Both the position numbers and the translations under genes were made by a program. A stretch of 64,000 nt of DNA from Leptasterias polaris (lineage: Eukaryota; Echinodermata; Asteroidea; Forcipulatida; Asteriidae), in assembly GCA_037783415.1 (NCBI GenBank), contig JAZGTN010000015.1, positions 1,302,001-1,366,000 on the forward strand, read 5' to 3'. A model generated the notes under the pieces. The model worked only from the letters and a program-made list of their open reading frames with translations. It did no database searches and was not told the origin of the DNA. This document shows, one piece after another, positions 33,824 to 44,158 of this stretch; positions within the stretch are counted from its first letter, which is position 1, and each line of letters opens with the position of its first letter.

Positions 33824-36800
33824 ATGGTGAAAAAACTGGTGGACATGTGCCTTCAATGTATCGGGCAAAACCTAAATAACATCAGTCAAGTTGGAAGCTT
33901 ACTGCCGACCAAACATAAAGAAATTCTTCTGCAGCGTATTGCAGACCATGATATGTTGACACCAGACTATCTTCCCCATGTGACGTATCACCTGTTCTCG
34001 CCGTCGTTACGGTCGGTGAAATTCAAATCATCGGAGCAGGTGACCGATGCTGTATTGATGCAGTTGGAAGCCTGTCAATGTCAGTTGGACTCTCTTGTCA
34101 TTAGCAAGTGTAACCAAGTCTCAGGTGAGGTTTCGCTATTTCACATGCTTATAACAAAGTCTTTGTCACACAGGCAATTTTCACAGACAATCAACTGCAA
34201 TGCATGCTAAAGGAACACTTCGATATACAACAGGAACACTTTGGTGTACAACAGAATCACTTTGGTGTACAACATACGTTTTCTTAACAGTATGCTACTG
34301 TCCCCAAGAAACTTATGTGGAAATTGACGTAAATATTTTACTCTTTGGAGATTGCCTGGAACTGGTTGTCTGTAAATTGCCTTACAATGTACGTGACATT
34401 GCCATTACCTATCCAATCTACATGGACTGAACAAGAATGACCAGGAAACCAGTTAGGTATAAAGCCTATACAAAAGTGTGTACTTCACATTATGTTTTTG
34501 TTGGTAACACGTTTCGGATAACTTTCTGTGATTCTTTACATGAATGATGTTCTTACATAAAGCCAACTGTTTGAAATATTTTCATTGCATTTGTTGTTGT
34601 TGTTGCTGTTAAGTTATTTATGACTGAGATTAGCGAAAGCTTGACCAGGGATCAATACACAATCTAAGATATTTCTGGGTCTTTTTTGTAATATTTCCTT
34701 TCTTTCTCATTTATTTCTTCCCATTGATTTATAGATAATGGAATGCATGCACTTCTGAGTAAGCAGAAATCCCTCAGGTTCCTCAAGTTGAAGCGGCTAC
34801 CGTTGATAACATGCAAAACACTTGAAGCTATCTGCTGTCCGGACACGTTGGTTGATGTCAAAGTTCACTGTAGCAACATAAGCAATAAAGGTGAAGGGTC
34901 AATTATTGAAGAACTCTCTCATTCTTACTGTAAGCATGTGGGCTATATACATTGGATTAATCCCTTAGCACCAGGGCTCGAAATTAACACTGGACCGCAG
35001 GCCCGAGGCCAGTGATTTTAGCGTCGGTCCAGTAAACTTTATACCGAACAAGTCCGGCGGTCTTGTGTTTTTTTAACATAGTAAAAGTATGATTAACATG
35101 AAATGTATTATCTTTCATGAAATAAATGTATTTAAATCTCAGTTTGAAACTTTTTGTTTTACTTGTTGTCGTCAAATTATTTCCGAGCGCGGAACACATC
35201 CAACCCGGCCGACCGTTCTTCGAGCTGCAACTTCCCTATCCAGTTTGCTCATGCCCAAGACCACTGCACTGGGCTCAAACCATAGGCTTTAGGCACCCGG
35301 GGGACGAGCGAATGGCACCCTCCATTCCGTGCATGCGTGATTGTACTGGTGCCCGGCGGAACACCACAGTACAGCGCTTCGTTCGTTCACCACTGACCAT
35401 GTGCATGTCATGATGTGTTGGGTGCAACACATTGGATGTAGTCACTTTAAAGTCTGATACCTTACCAACGAATTATACAGTGTTGAAATCTTATTAATGA
35501 CGTATAGGTTGTATTCTTTCAACACCACACATCCCTGTGTTGCATGGATTAAAAGTAACGTCTTGTTTCCACACGTCTTGCATGCTTTGTATGTTAAATT
35601 TGGACAACGTTGTTGTCCTGTCAAAACGATCGTCTAAACAGATTTAATTTTTTCTATGGCAGCAAACGTCGTGTAAAAAGAAGGTATATGTGGAAATTTC
35701 TCGAAGGAGTTTCAAAGCCCAAACTGTCTGTTAAGCGATCTGCAAGTAAAAAACTTGCACAGGCGCAGAAGTATGAAAAAACAAGTTAACTTTTGGTGTG
35801 TTTTTGTTGCGTTTTTGATTTTTTCTTCTCATATGACTTCGGTCTTGTAAAAAATGTTCCGGTCCAGTAAAAATTCTGAGCAACAAGCCCTGCGGTCTTG
35901 TGGATTTTTTCCCCAAATTCGAGCCCTGAGCACTAATGTATGCAGCAGGAGGGTGTATGCTCCCTAGGGAGGTGAGAAATGTTGTGGTTTGTTCTCAGTA
36001 CATGTATATCTGATGAACAGGGATAATGTTGTATAGTGACTTGATCTAGCTACATGTAATGGGATATGTACGTTTTTCCATGAAGAGTGAAATACAAAAA
36101 GTAGATGCAAATTGTATCCAAAATGTAGAATGAGATCGAAGTGAAACTCCAGCCTCATCTTTTATATCCAGTGAAATTTTGATGATTCTCAGGAACCCAA
36201 TGCCTTGTGAGAAAGAATCTGAAGATCTCAAAGTGGAAATGAGATCCAAGTAAAACTCGTACCTCGTTTTGTTATACCCAGTGTATGTCTCTTATATTTT
36301 GATCCTCCTCAGGAATCCAAAGCCTTGTCAGTAAGAATCCCAAGGTCTCCAAGTTGGCATTTGGTACCCCTACCTTCAAGGTGACAGAGGAAGTGGTGTC
36401 AGTGTGTGGATCCTCCCTTGGAATTAATTTGGTGAGTCTGCCAACAAGATTAAAGCGTCTGAAATCAAATTACTAAAATAACGTTGTGTCCGGCTTGGCG
36501 GCTACAGCTACGGCTTTGGCTAGATTTCTGCACCATCATGTGTTGAAGTATAGGACGTCCTTAGCAACACCCTTAGCAACAGTCATAGCAACAGTCTTAT
36601 CTGTAGCCGCTAATTTAGATACGGCCTAACTTGAGAAAGAAATAGGTGTTGCAAACTGCTACATGTATCAACCAAAATGACTTGTGGTAGAATGTAACAA
36701 ATTGTAATGTTCTCATGTTTTGATCAAGCAGTGGCTAAATAATAGAAATGCAGACATTCATCAGGCATGTTATTCTTCCTACTGTATTATGATTTCAGAT

Positions 36801-39800
36801 ATGTTTTTGCCCTTTGAAAAACTGTGATTGAATAGCCTGAAATGTCTATTAGAGCTACACCGTGTGTGCGTGTAGGACAGCCCTTGTCTGTGTTAGAGCC
36901 TACACCGTGTGTGCGTGTAGGACAGCCCTTGTCTGTGTTAGAGCCTACACCGTGTGTGCGTGTAGGACAGCCCTTGTCTATTAGAGCCTACACTGTGTGT
37001 GCGTGTAGGACAGCCCTTGTCTATTAGAGCCTACACTGTGTGTGCGTGTAGGACAGCCCTTGTCTATTAGAGCCTACACCGTGTGTGCGTGTAGGACAGC
37101 CCTTGTCTATTAGAGCTACACCGTGTGTGCGTGTAGGACAGCCCTTGTCTATTAGAGCTACACCGTGTGTGCGTGTAGGACAGCCCTTGTCTATTAGAGC
37201 TACACCGTGTGTGCGTGTAGGACAGCCCTTGTCTATTAGAGCTACACCGTGTGTGCGTGTAGGACAGCCCTTGTCTATTAGAGCCTACACCGTGTGTGCG
37301 TGTAGGACAGCCCTTGTCTATTAGAGCCTACACTGTGTGTGCGTGTAGGACAGCCCTTGTAGAATCAGGCATGTATCTTAATACTGGCTTTCTAGTGGTG
37401 TCTCATCCAAAGCTTGCAGACCTAGGGCAGATCATGGAGGTGTAGATTTAGTTTTCCTTTGTTGTTGATTGGGGGGGGGGGATTGCTTGGTGGTTGTGCT
37501 GGGCATGGTGGGTGTGGTTAGCCATTGGTCATTGGAGGCAGTATGTATGTTTGTTCTACTGTGTAAAGACCTGATCTACATATAAAACTTATCATGTTTT
37601 TTTTTATCTTTTTGATTTCAGATTCATCTTGATTTGTCTAATCTCAACTCATTAATCAACAAGAGCCTTGTGTCACTCGCTGAAAACTGCCCAAACCTGA
37701 TATCGTAAGGTTGCATTTTAAATTATTTCTTATACAAGAACTTGTATTTTTGTTTCAAAATGATGTATGAAATTGAATTATGTGTTTGTTTTGTTACTTA
37801 TTTTTTTATTTTTAGGAAGTAGCAAATCACAAGGATTTGAACCATGCCACTAAAGGTGATGGCTAAAAAGGGAAACGGGGATACAAAAATGGGAAATCAA
37901 AGAGTAGAAAGATGGCCAATGATATCATGTTTGAATTTGGACAGGTTATAAGAGGCAGAGAAGCAGGATACAGGAAAGGAATTTGAAAGTAAGGCAGTAC
38001 ATGTACATGGTGATCATATTAACTGTCAAAACTAAAATTGTATTTGATTTGATTCTTTTCTTGCAGTATTTGTGTAAGTGGCTGTAATAAAATAACAAGT
38101 GAAGGCCTTCTACCGGTAAGATATTAAAATTATCCCCTTTTTTTATTTATCTTCATCTATCATTTAAACTGATAAGAACTGTTGTTTTAATTTCCTCATA
38201 GTCAGGAGACAAACAATTATATTAAAAGTTGTTTTGTGTTGCTGATGGAATGCAATTCAATCCATGTGACGTGTTGCATCTGTATGGCTGTATTTGGCCA
38301 TGTAATTCTTCATTTTTTTAAATCATCTACTGACATAATGCCATAGCTTTTTTGTATCTTGAAAGAAGATGAAGAAATGGTAACCAAGGAGATGGCTCTT
38401 ATTCCCTTCCTTTGAAGAACTTCAGGTCAGAACAAGTCATACCAAACTTTTGCATCATAAACTGAAACTATTTGTGTTGGTTATCTTTTTTATAGCTTTT
38501 TGAAAGCTGCACCAAACTCCAAGAGTTGGATCTATCCTTCTGTTATAAAGCCTTAGAACCAGCAAACAGCAACATGCTAGAACATCTACCCGTTGGCATC
38601 ACATCGTTATCGCTCAGTGGACTACCAATAGAGGGCGCTTCACTGCTAACAGTTCTAACGAGACTCACCCGGCTGAGTGAATTGAGACTTTGTGGAATTA
38701 ACATGATCTCGGAGGAAGATATTGAAGAGGTAGTTGTTAAGATGTAGAGTTATTAAACATCCCTGACTGAAAGTGACAACCAGGGGTCGTGATTGATTTC
38801 AAACATCACTTGCTAAGAATTCAAAACTGGGGCGATTACACAAAGTGTTAGGATTGATAAAAAGAGAGAAAGACTCTGCTAGGGTCAAAAGGTCAGGCCA
38901 TTAACTATTTTTTGCATATAAAGAAACTACATGAACGAATAGGGTCCAATGTCTACAAGCTTTGCTTCTTAATGGATCCCGCCGTAGTATCACATTTACT
39001 TTATTCTCATATCTGTTTTCATTTACATGTAGCTTTCTGTGAATCACTTTCTTTGGTTTAATACTGTGCATTAAATATATGAAACCTGAAACCTGAAAAT
39101 AATTTAAAATGGCAATTGTGTTATCTTCAGTACAACTTTATATAATTTTTCAGATGTTTAGTGTGGTTGGTAGTCAACTTACCGTACTAGACATGAGTGG
39201 ATGTCATGAATCAATGACGGACCATGCTCTGAGATCAATCGTGAAGCATTGCACTGAGTTAGAGAAGTTATCTCTGTCATTCTGTGTACGTCTGACGGGT
39301 GAGGCTTTCATCAGTCTTCTACGAGATCAGAGAAGAGCAAGAAACTTGACGTCTCTCAAACTCAATGGATGCAAAGAGGTATGGCTAAGAGTTCAAAAAG
39401 AAAACTTTCAATCTGTATGATTGACTTGTGTTTCATCGTGCACCTTCCTTGTAAATATATTTGTTTTCAGTTAGTACCTACAAATTCTCTCTCATTTTCT
39501 CAAGATTAACTTACAGATATTTGCCTTTATTGCCAGCATATTCCATTTTAATTCAATGACATTTTTGACTTGGTAGATTTCCCATGCAGTTCTTCTGGAG
39601 ATAGCAATATCATGTTGTAACCTGGATACATTGTACATAGCTGGACTGAAGTGTGTCGATGACGCTTTGCTTTCTGACATTGCCAATAATTGCCTGAAAG
39701 TGAGAGATGTTTCTATTAAGAGTTCAACTGGTGCCGATTCACATCAGGTAGGACTCAAAAACAAATTGATGAACAAATCAAACTCTAATATTTAAAATGA

Positions 39801-42148
39801 CTTTAAGTGATTCCATATTCTAACTGTGGTTTTTATGTGTGTTGTTTCTTGCATTTCCAAATATATTGAGGCCAACAAAAGTACAAACTGTTGCTTACTT
39901 GACTTTCGGCTTAGCTAATGAAGTCAAGCAAACCCCAGACCTGATGCTTCATTGAGGCAATTGCCTCTGTTGCCCCTGGTCGTTACCTTGGTGCCGCTTA
40001 CAATGATCCAATAAATATTTACAATTTTCTCATAGAGGTGCCTTTTACAACGGAGAAACCGCCTTGGTGCCCTTGCCATTTCAAAAACGGAGCATCAGGT
40101 CTGCAACTCTGCCCTGACTATAACTGGCTCCATGTTCTGACTGTGGTTCTTTTTAATGATTCGTTTCGTTTCTAAAAAATCCTGCAAGGCAAAAAAAAGT
40201 ACAAGTTGCCAACGTGACTACCAACTTGACTAGTAAAGTCAAGCCAACAAGCCCCAACATGTATTACCTTCTGGAAACATTACCATCAACTTGTCCACAG
40301 ACCAAACCCTCACCCTAATCCTACCCATCCCTTTCATACAAAATTGATGAATATTTGTGTCAGTTTATACAAACAGGTGAATTAATTTTGGGAACACAGT
40401 ATTTTGTTTTCCTGTAATTCTCCACATAGACACAGTTTTGGCCAAACTATTTAATTTCAACTTTGATTTTTGCAGGTGACAGACAAAGGTCTGTTAGAGT
40501 TGATTAGATGCTGCCCTCTGGAACATGTAGTGATTTCTGGAATCCATAAAGTCACTGATAAGACTGCCCTGGCTCTAGCCAATGCCTGCCCAGACCTGAA
40601 GAGCCTGTATGCTTCAGGATGTACTATGATCACTGCAGCTGGCCTCCGATACCTTCAGGTCAGTTTTAGCAATTTGGTTTCTATACTTGAACTTATTTCC
40701 TTAATTCCTTTACCCTTTCAATACCATTGTCGAGTTTACTCGACAGTGCGCCGTGTAGTGCTTCCGTACCAATGTCAAGTTTACTCGACACAAAAAGCAG
40801 CGGCGTTTGAGAGCCTGTAATTATTTTGTTTGGCGCCCTCTGCTGTTGACCTTTATATAGACGGGTAGCTTGTTTATCGAGCTTCACAATGGTGTGTATT
40901 GTATAGGGGGTCGCCATTACGATATTCCGAGAAAAATTACATTGCATGCAGCAGTACTTCCAGATTTCACACTTCCGTTTTCCCGACAAAAAATCACCAT
41001 CATGGACCTGGAGGTTTTGGTTGAAATATTTGTCGTAAGTGACTCCGAATTGGACTCGGAAATATCTGAAGAAGAACCTAGTGAAGATTCTGATGAAACT
41101 CGTGATGTTTCGTCGCCAGGCACGTTCAATTATGACAACTATCCTGACGATATACCGGTAGCTGGACGGAGCACGGCACCCGTTCAACGCCGTGGGCTTG
41201 GGCGTGGACCCGGCGGGCCTCGACCCATTCGTGCCGATCGAGGTGACAAAGGACATAAAGATAATGTATACAAATTTGACATCATATAAAAGGTCATTTC
41301 ATAAGCTACAAATTGTATGCATAAAGTTTTTCCACAAAAATATGTCTTCACACAGAAAATCAAGATTGAAAAAATGTGAACACTGCACGTTGCTTTTTTG
41401 TGTGTGTGTGTGAAAAAATGCGGTACACAGCAGTGTGACCCCTATAAAAAATGTGGTATTGAAAGGGTTAATGTGAAAATCACAAAAGGAATTTGAATAT
41501 TGAAATGCTAGATTTGATACAGTGGACTCACCTGTTGTCATTATAATAAGAGTTTCAAGATATGTGGTCTACAACTGAGGGTGGACGCACTTGGTTTTTC
41601 TAACTGAAGATGATACATGTATCTACCTAGTTCAATTCAATTAACCTAATCCCTCTATAAACATATGTACACTTTTCAACTATCTGGCCATTCAATATCA
41701 TCCACTGTGGTTTTGAGTTTTAGATAAACTATGCTAGCCTGCAATATGATATCATGTGATGAATGCATCTACACAGTACATGGTCAACCCTCCTACTTAC
41801 TGACCATTCATCATCCACTGGTTGCCAGCCTGCAATATGATATCATGTGATAAATGCAAACACAGTACACAGATGGTTCCAGTATACAAAGTCCATATAA
41901 AAAAATGAATTTGAATTGCTAACGTCAACTCACTGGACAATACTATGTAGCGTAGTAGGGTTTAAGAGTTTGCTCTGTTGTCATGTGATTTTGAAGAAAC
42001 ATAAAAACATTTCTTGTTTTTGTGTGTGTAGGATATGTGCAATGAGAGAGTCCACATTGTCCACAAGATCCCCAACCTGGACCCAAACCAAGTCATGGGT
42101 AAGAATCTAGACACGGGAGAGTTTTGCAGAGTAGACCAGATGCACTGA
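33824..42148 (+). CDS. Leucine-rich-repeat protein (RNI/FBXL-type repeats), unnamed
   Basis: Ten exons: 33824-34124, 34735-34890, 36313-36431, 37622-37704, 38067-38115, 38496-38729, 39154-39378, 39577-39747, 40476-40658, 42032-42148. Phases agree and give 545 residues. Cysteine-type leucine-rich repeats run through most of it: LDLSNLNS, ICVSGCNKITSEGLL, LQELDLSFC, LTVLDMSGCHESMTDHAL, LEKLSLSFCVRLTGEAF, LTSLKLNGCKEISHAVL, VTDKTALALANACPDL and LYASGCTMITAAGLRYL. The N-terminus has LVDMCLQCI (residues 5-13), which fits the Elongin-binding LxxxCxxxI pattern, and no F-box is seen. The C-terminal 38 residues (DMCNERVHIVHKIPNLDPNQ onward) fall outside the repeats. A role as a ubiquitin-ligase receptor is inference; I cannot name an orthologue. 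Confidence 0.85.
34972..35928. mobile_element. hAT-like non-autonomous element
   Basis: A 957-bp insertion in intron 2 of the LRR gene. The left end is CAGGGCTCGAAATT; the right end reversed is CAGGGCTCGAATTT. Direct flanks AGCAC occur at 34967-34971 and 35929-35933. A second inner pair, GACCGCAGG, is also inverted. CAGGG-type ends are common in hAT elements, although the 5-bp duplication is shorter than their usual 8 bp. No transposase frame seen. Confidence 0.65.
36193..36242 (+). pseudogene. Dead tandem duplicate of LRR gene exon 3
   Basis: After an acceptor-like TTCTCAG, the frame of exon 3 reads GTQCLVRKNLKISKWK then stop (TGA 36240-36242). Real exon 3, 120 bp downstream, reads GIQSLVSKNPKVSKLAF. 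The flanking intron sequence is duplicated too (36128 and 36241 onward). Confidence 0.8.
36484..36628. mobile_element. Short inverted-repeat element, family B
   Basis: Starts GTGTCCGGCTTGGCGGCTAC and ends TGTAGCCGCTAATTTAGATA plus CGGCC. It contains three AGCAACA-type repeats. It lies in LRR gene intron 3. Confidence 0.75.
36844..37360. repeat. 42-44-bp minisatellite, twelve copies
   Basis: About twelve units of ATTAGAGCTACACCGTGTGT followed by GCGTGTAGGACAGCCCTTGT, differing mainly by one inserted C (GAGCCTACA versus GAGCTACA) and C/T changes. It lies in LRR gene intron 3. A single diverged unit occurs at about 63111-63151. Confidence 0.95.
38861..38900 (+). repeat. Half copy of the 27800 hairpin repeat
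   Basis: AGAGAAAGACTCTGCTAGGG with TCAAAAGGTCAGGCC after it, matching one arm and the flank of 27800-27862. It is followed to about 39090 by a repeat-like tail ending ATGAAACCTGAAACCTGAAA, in LRR gene intron 6. Confidence 0.6.
39936..40103. mobile_element. 168-bp element with 13-bp terminal inverted repeats
   Basis: Ends are CAGACCTGATGCT and AGCATCAGGTCTG, a perfect 13-bp inverted pair, in LRR gene intron 8. No clear target-site duplication seen. The flanking 100 bp on each side resemble one another. Confidence 0.65.
40713..41467 (+). mobile_element. piggyBac-like element with decayed transposase start
   Basis: A 755-bp insertion in the last intron of the LRR gene. Ends are CCCTTTCAATACCA and its inverted partner TGGTATTGAAAGGG, with TTTA on the left (a one-base change from TTAA) and TTAA on the right (41468-41471). 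Inside, + strand codons from about 41001 give MDLEVLVEIF then SDSELDSEISEEEPSEDSDE, an acidic start typical of piggyBac transposases. The frame ends at 41289 without a catalytic domain. Confidence 0.7.
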
Positions 42149-42462
42149 TCCAGTTGACCGCCCCCTCCCCTTGCCCCAACGGTCAAGGTAAAGTTGTTAT
42201 TTTAATAATAGTCCAACCTCTTGTAAATCTCGCTTCTTAATCATACAAATGTTTAGCAGGTCAGGAGTAACTGATGTAGAAGCTTAAGTCTGCAAAACAG
42301 TTCATAGGAGATATCACAATTTCTAAATTAAGCTTTTTCAGAAAATTATATCTCCTGGGTGAACCGTAGAGGGCGCTCTTTATTGTGAATGGTCTGCCCA
42401 TATTTAACAATTTATTTTAAATATGTATAAATGAATGTGTGCTTATAATAATTTGTTTTTGG

Positions 42463-42562
42463 GTTGAACAAAGAAAAATTGACTAGAGCGGGATTTGAAC
42501 CAACGACCTCCGACATTTACCCAGTCAGTTTCCCTTGTGGTTTATTATTTGATATATAATAA
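42463..42562 (-). mobile_element. tRNA-derived SINE fragment
   Basis: On the - strand, GAGGTCGTTGGTTCAAATCC (B box) follows tail sequence shared with 23700-23760. The part GGGTTGAACAAAGAAAAATT is shared with 45225-45305. Confidence 0.55.
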
Positions 42563-43052
42563 TTTGTGTAAACAATATTGCAATAGATTCACGCGTGCAT
42601 GCTAATATGTAGATGCGGTAATTATTAGTTAATTTCATCCATTTTATTTCATGTTAAAGGACCATTTACAAATGAAAGTGAAAATGAACTTCTTTATAAA
42701 ATGGTTGAATTGAATTTGATGCTGCCTCCCCCTTTTGAAAGTTACAACTCTCTAAAAACCTAATTTCTATGTGATGTTGTATGGAGAGGCCAAAGCTAGG
42801 TTTATATTTGCTTGGTTTTTTTAAGCATCTTTTACCTGTATGTGTGCAATTGGAAATGCAAATGTACAAGCTTCCATTTGCTCAGTGATCTTGAGATCTT
42901 TTATTTCTATTTTAATTTATTTAAAAAAAAAAAATTTTGAAAGCATTTTTTGTTTTCAAATTACTCTCTTTATGGAAACATTTATTGTAAATATGCACTT
43001 TTTAAGAAATGTTACACTTTTAAAAATTATTTGAGAACCCTTGACCTGTGTC

Positions 43053-43058
43053 AATAAA
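43053..43058 (+). terminator. Candidate LRR gene polyadenylation signal
   Basis: AATAAA followed by a T-rich stretch (TTGTTCTTTAAG), about 905 bp after the LRR stop. Confidence 0.35.
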
Positions 43059-43284
43059 CTTGTTCTTTAAGTTTAACTAAAAAAAGCTGTTTTAGTTCTA
43101 GTCAGTTTGATATTTTGGTAGATATCTGTGTGCATCTACATTGTACAAACAACTCTCATATGATGGTTTGGTTTTTTTTTATACTAAATAAATTTTATTA
43201 TTTCGTCTTTCATAACTGAACAATTTGAGGCCAACATATGAAAATTATTTGTAATTTTATGTTTTCACAGCCGCCAAACATACA

Positions 43285-43545
43285 AGGGCCAATTTCATAG
43301 AGCTGCTTACTGTAAGCAAAAAATCTGCGTTTACGGAAGCAGGGAATTCAGCGCTTACGTCAGGCGTATTTCACGGATTAGCAGGGAATTTTTGCTCGTG
43401 CATGTGCATACTCAACGCACGTAACTAGGCATTCTTCGCTTACACAGCTAGTGCAGAAATTCGGCGCTTGCTCAGTAAATGGTGAATGGTGATCGTAAGC
43501 CCAGAATTTGGTGGTAAGCAGAGCCATGGAATTGGGCCCTGATAT
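43285..43545. mobile_element. Short inverted-repeat element, family A variant
   Basis: Starts GGGCCAATTTCATAGAGCTG and ends AAGCAGAGCCATGGAATTGG plus GCCCTG. The middle is unlike other copies (GGAATTCAGCGCTTACG, AATTCGGCGCTTGC). The right-end subtype also occurs as fragments at 30765 and 56745. Confidence 0.7.
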
Positions 43546-44158
43546 GAGAGTACTAAAACAAATATGGAAATGTAAGATGAATAATTTTATATATTGTACC
43601 TTTATCTAGAGAATAAATGATCAAACGTTTTCTCTTGAGAGTGTCATGATTGAGAAGAATAATTTCAATGAATGCACTCTGTTAAGTTGTCATCCCCATT
43701 ATGAGGCCAGGGACATAATTGATAAAAACGAGACAAGTTAATCAACAAAGCCAAGGTACATCAACTTTTAGATAAATAGCGATGAAAACAAGACAATTAA
43801 TGGGCAGTATTATGTGGGAATCCAAGCGTGAAATATTTCTTTAGTCAATTGGTTGTTTTATATTATAGGGACAAAAAGCACATTAAGCAATGGGGTTTCT
43901 TCTGGATCGTTTCTGCATATTTACAGTGGCTTTCATGGTATTGATGTGTGATGAAAAATTGATCAGTTTTGTTACCATGGTTTTCCAGCTCAATGAACAC
44001 TTACACCAATGCCTCTCTATCACCCATCCTGATACGTAATGAGATTCTATTTAATCACCTCGCAGTATCATTTTAAGTTTCAGCGATTAGCAATTTCCCT
44101 GTAGTTTGAGTGTAGAGTTTGTGCAGGTGTTAAGTGTTGTCGCAAGGCTCATAACACA

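Larger units (their letters stand above)
42149..44158. other. Intergenic region between the LRR and lectin genes
   Basis: Contains the LRR gene 3' end, with AATAAA at 43053-43058 as one candidate signal. Also a SINE fragment at 42463-42562 and a family A/B hybrid element at 43285-43545. No other coding exon recognised. Confidence 0.6.

Noticed and set aside
36842..37324. Open frames with CVRVGQPLS-type repeats
   Set aside because: Frame-open tandem repeat in an intron; unit length varies between 42 and 44, so no frame holds throughout.
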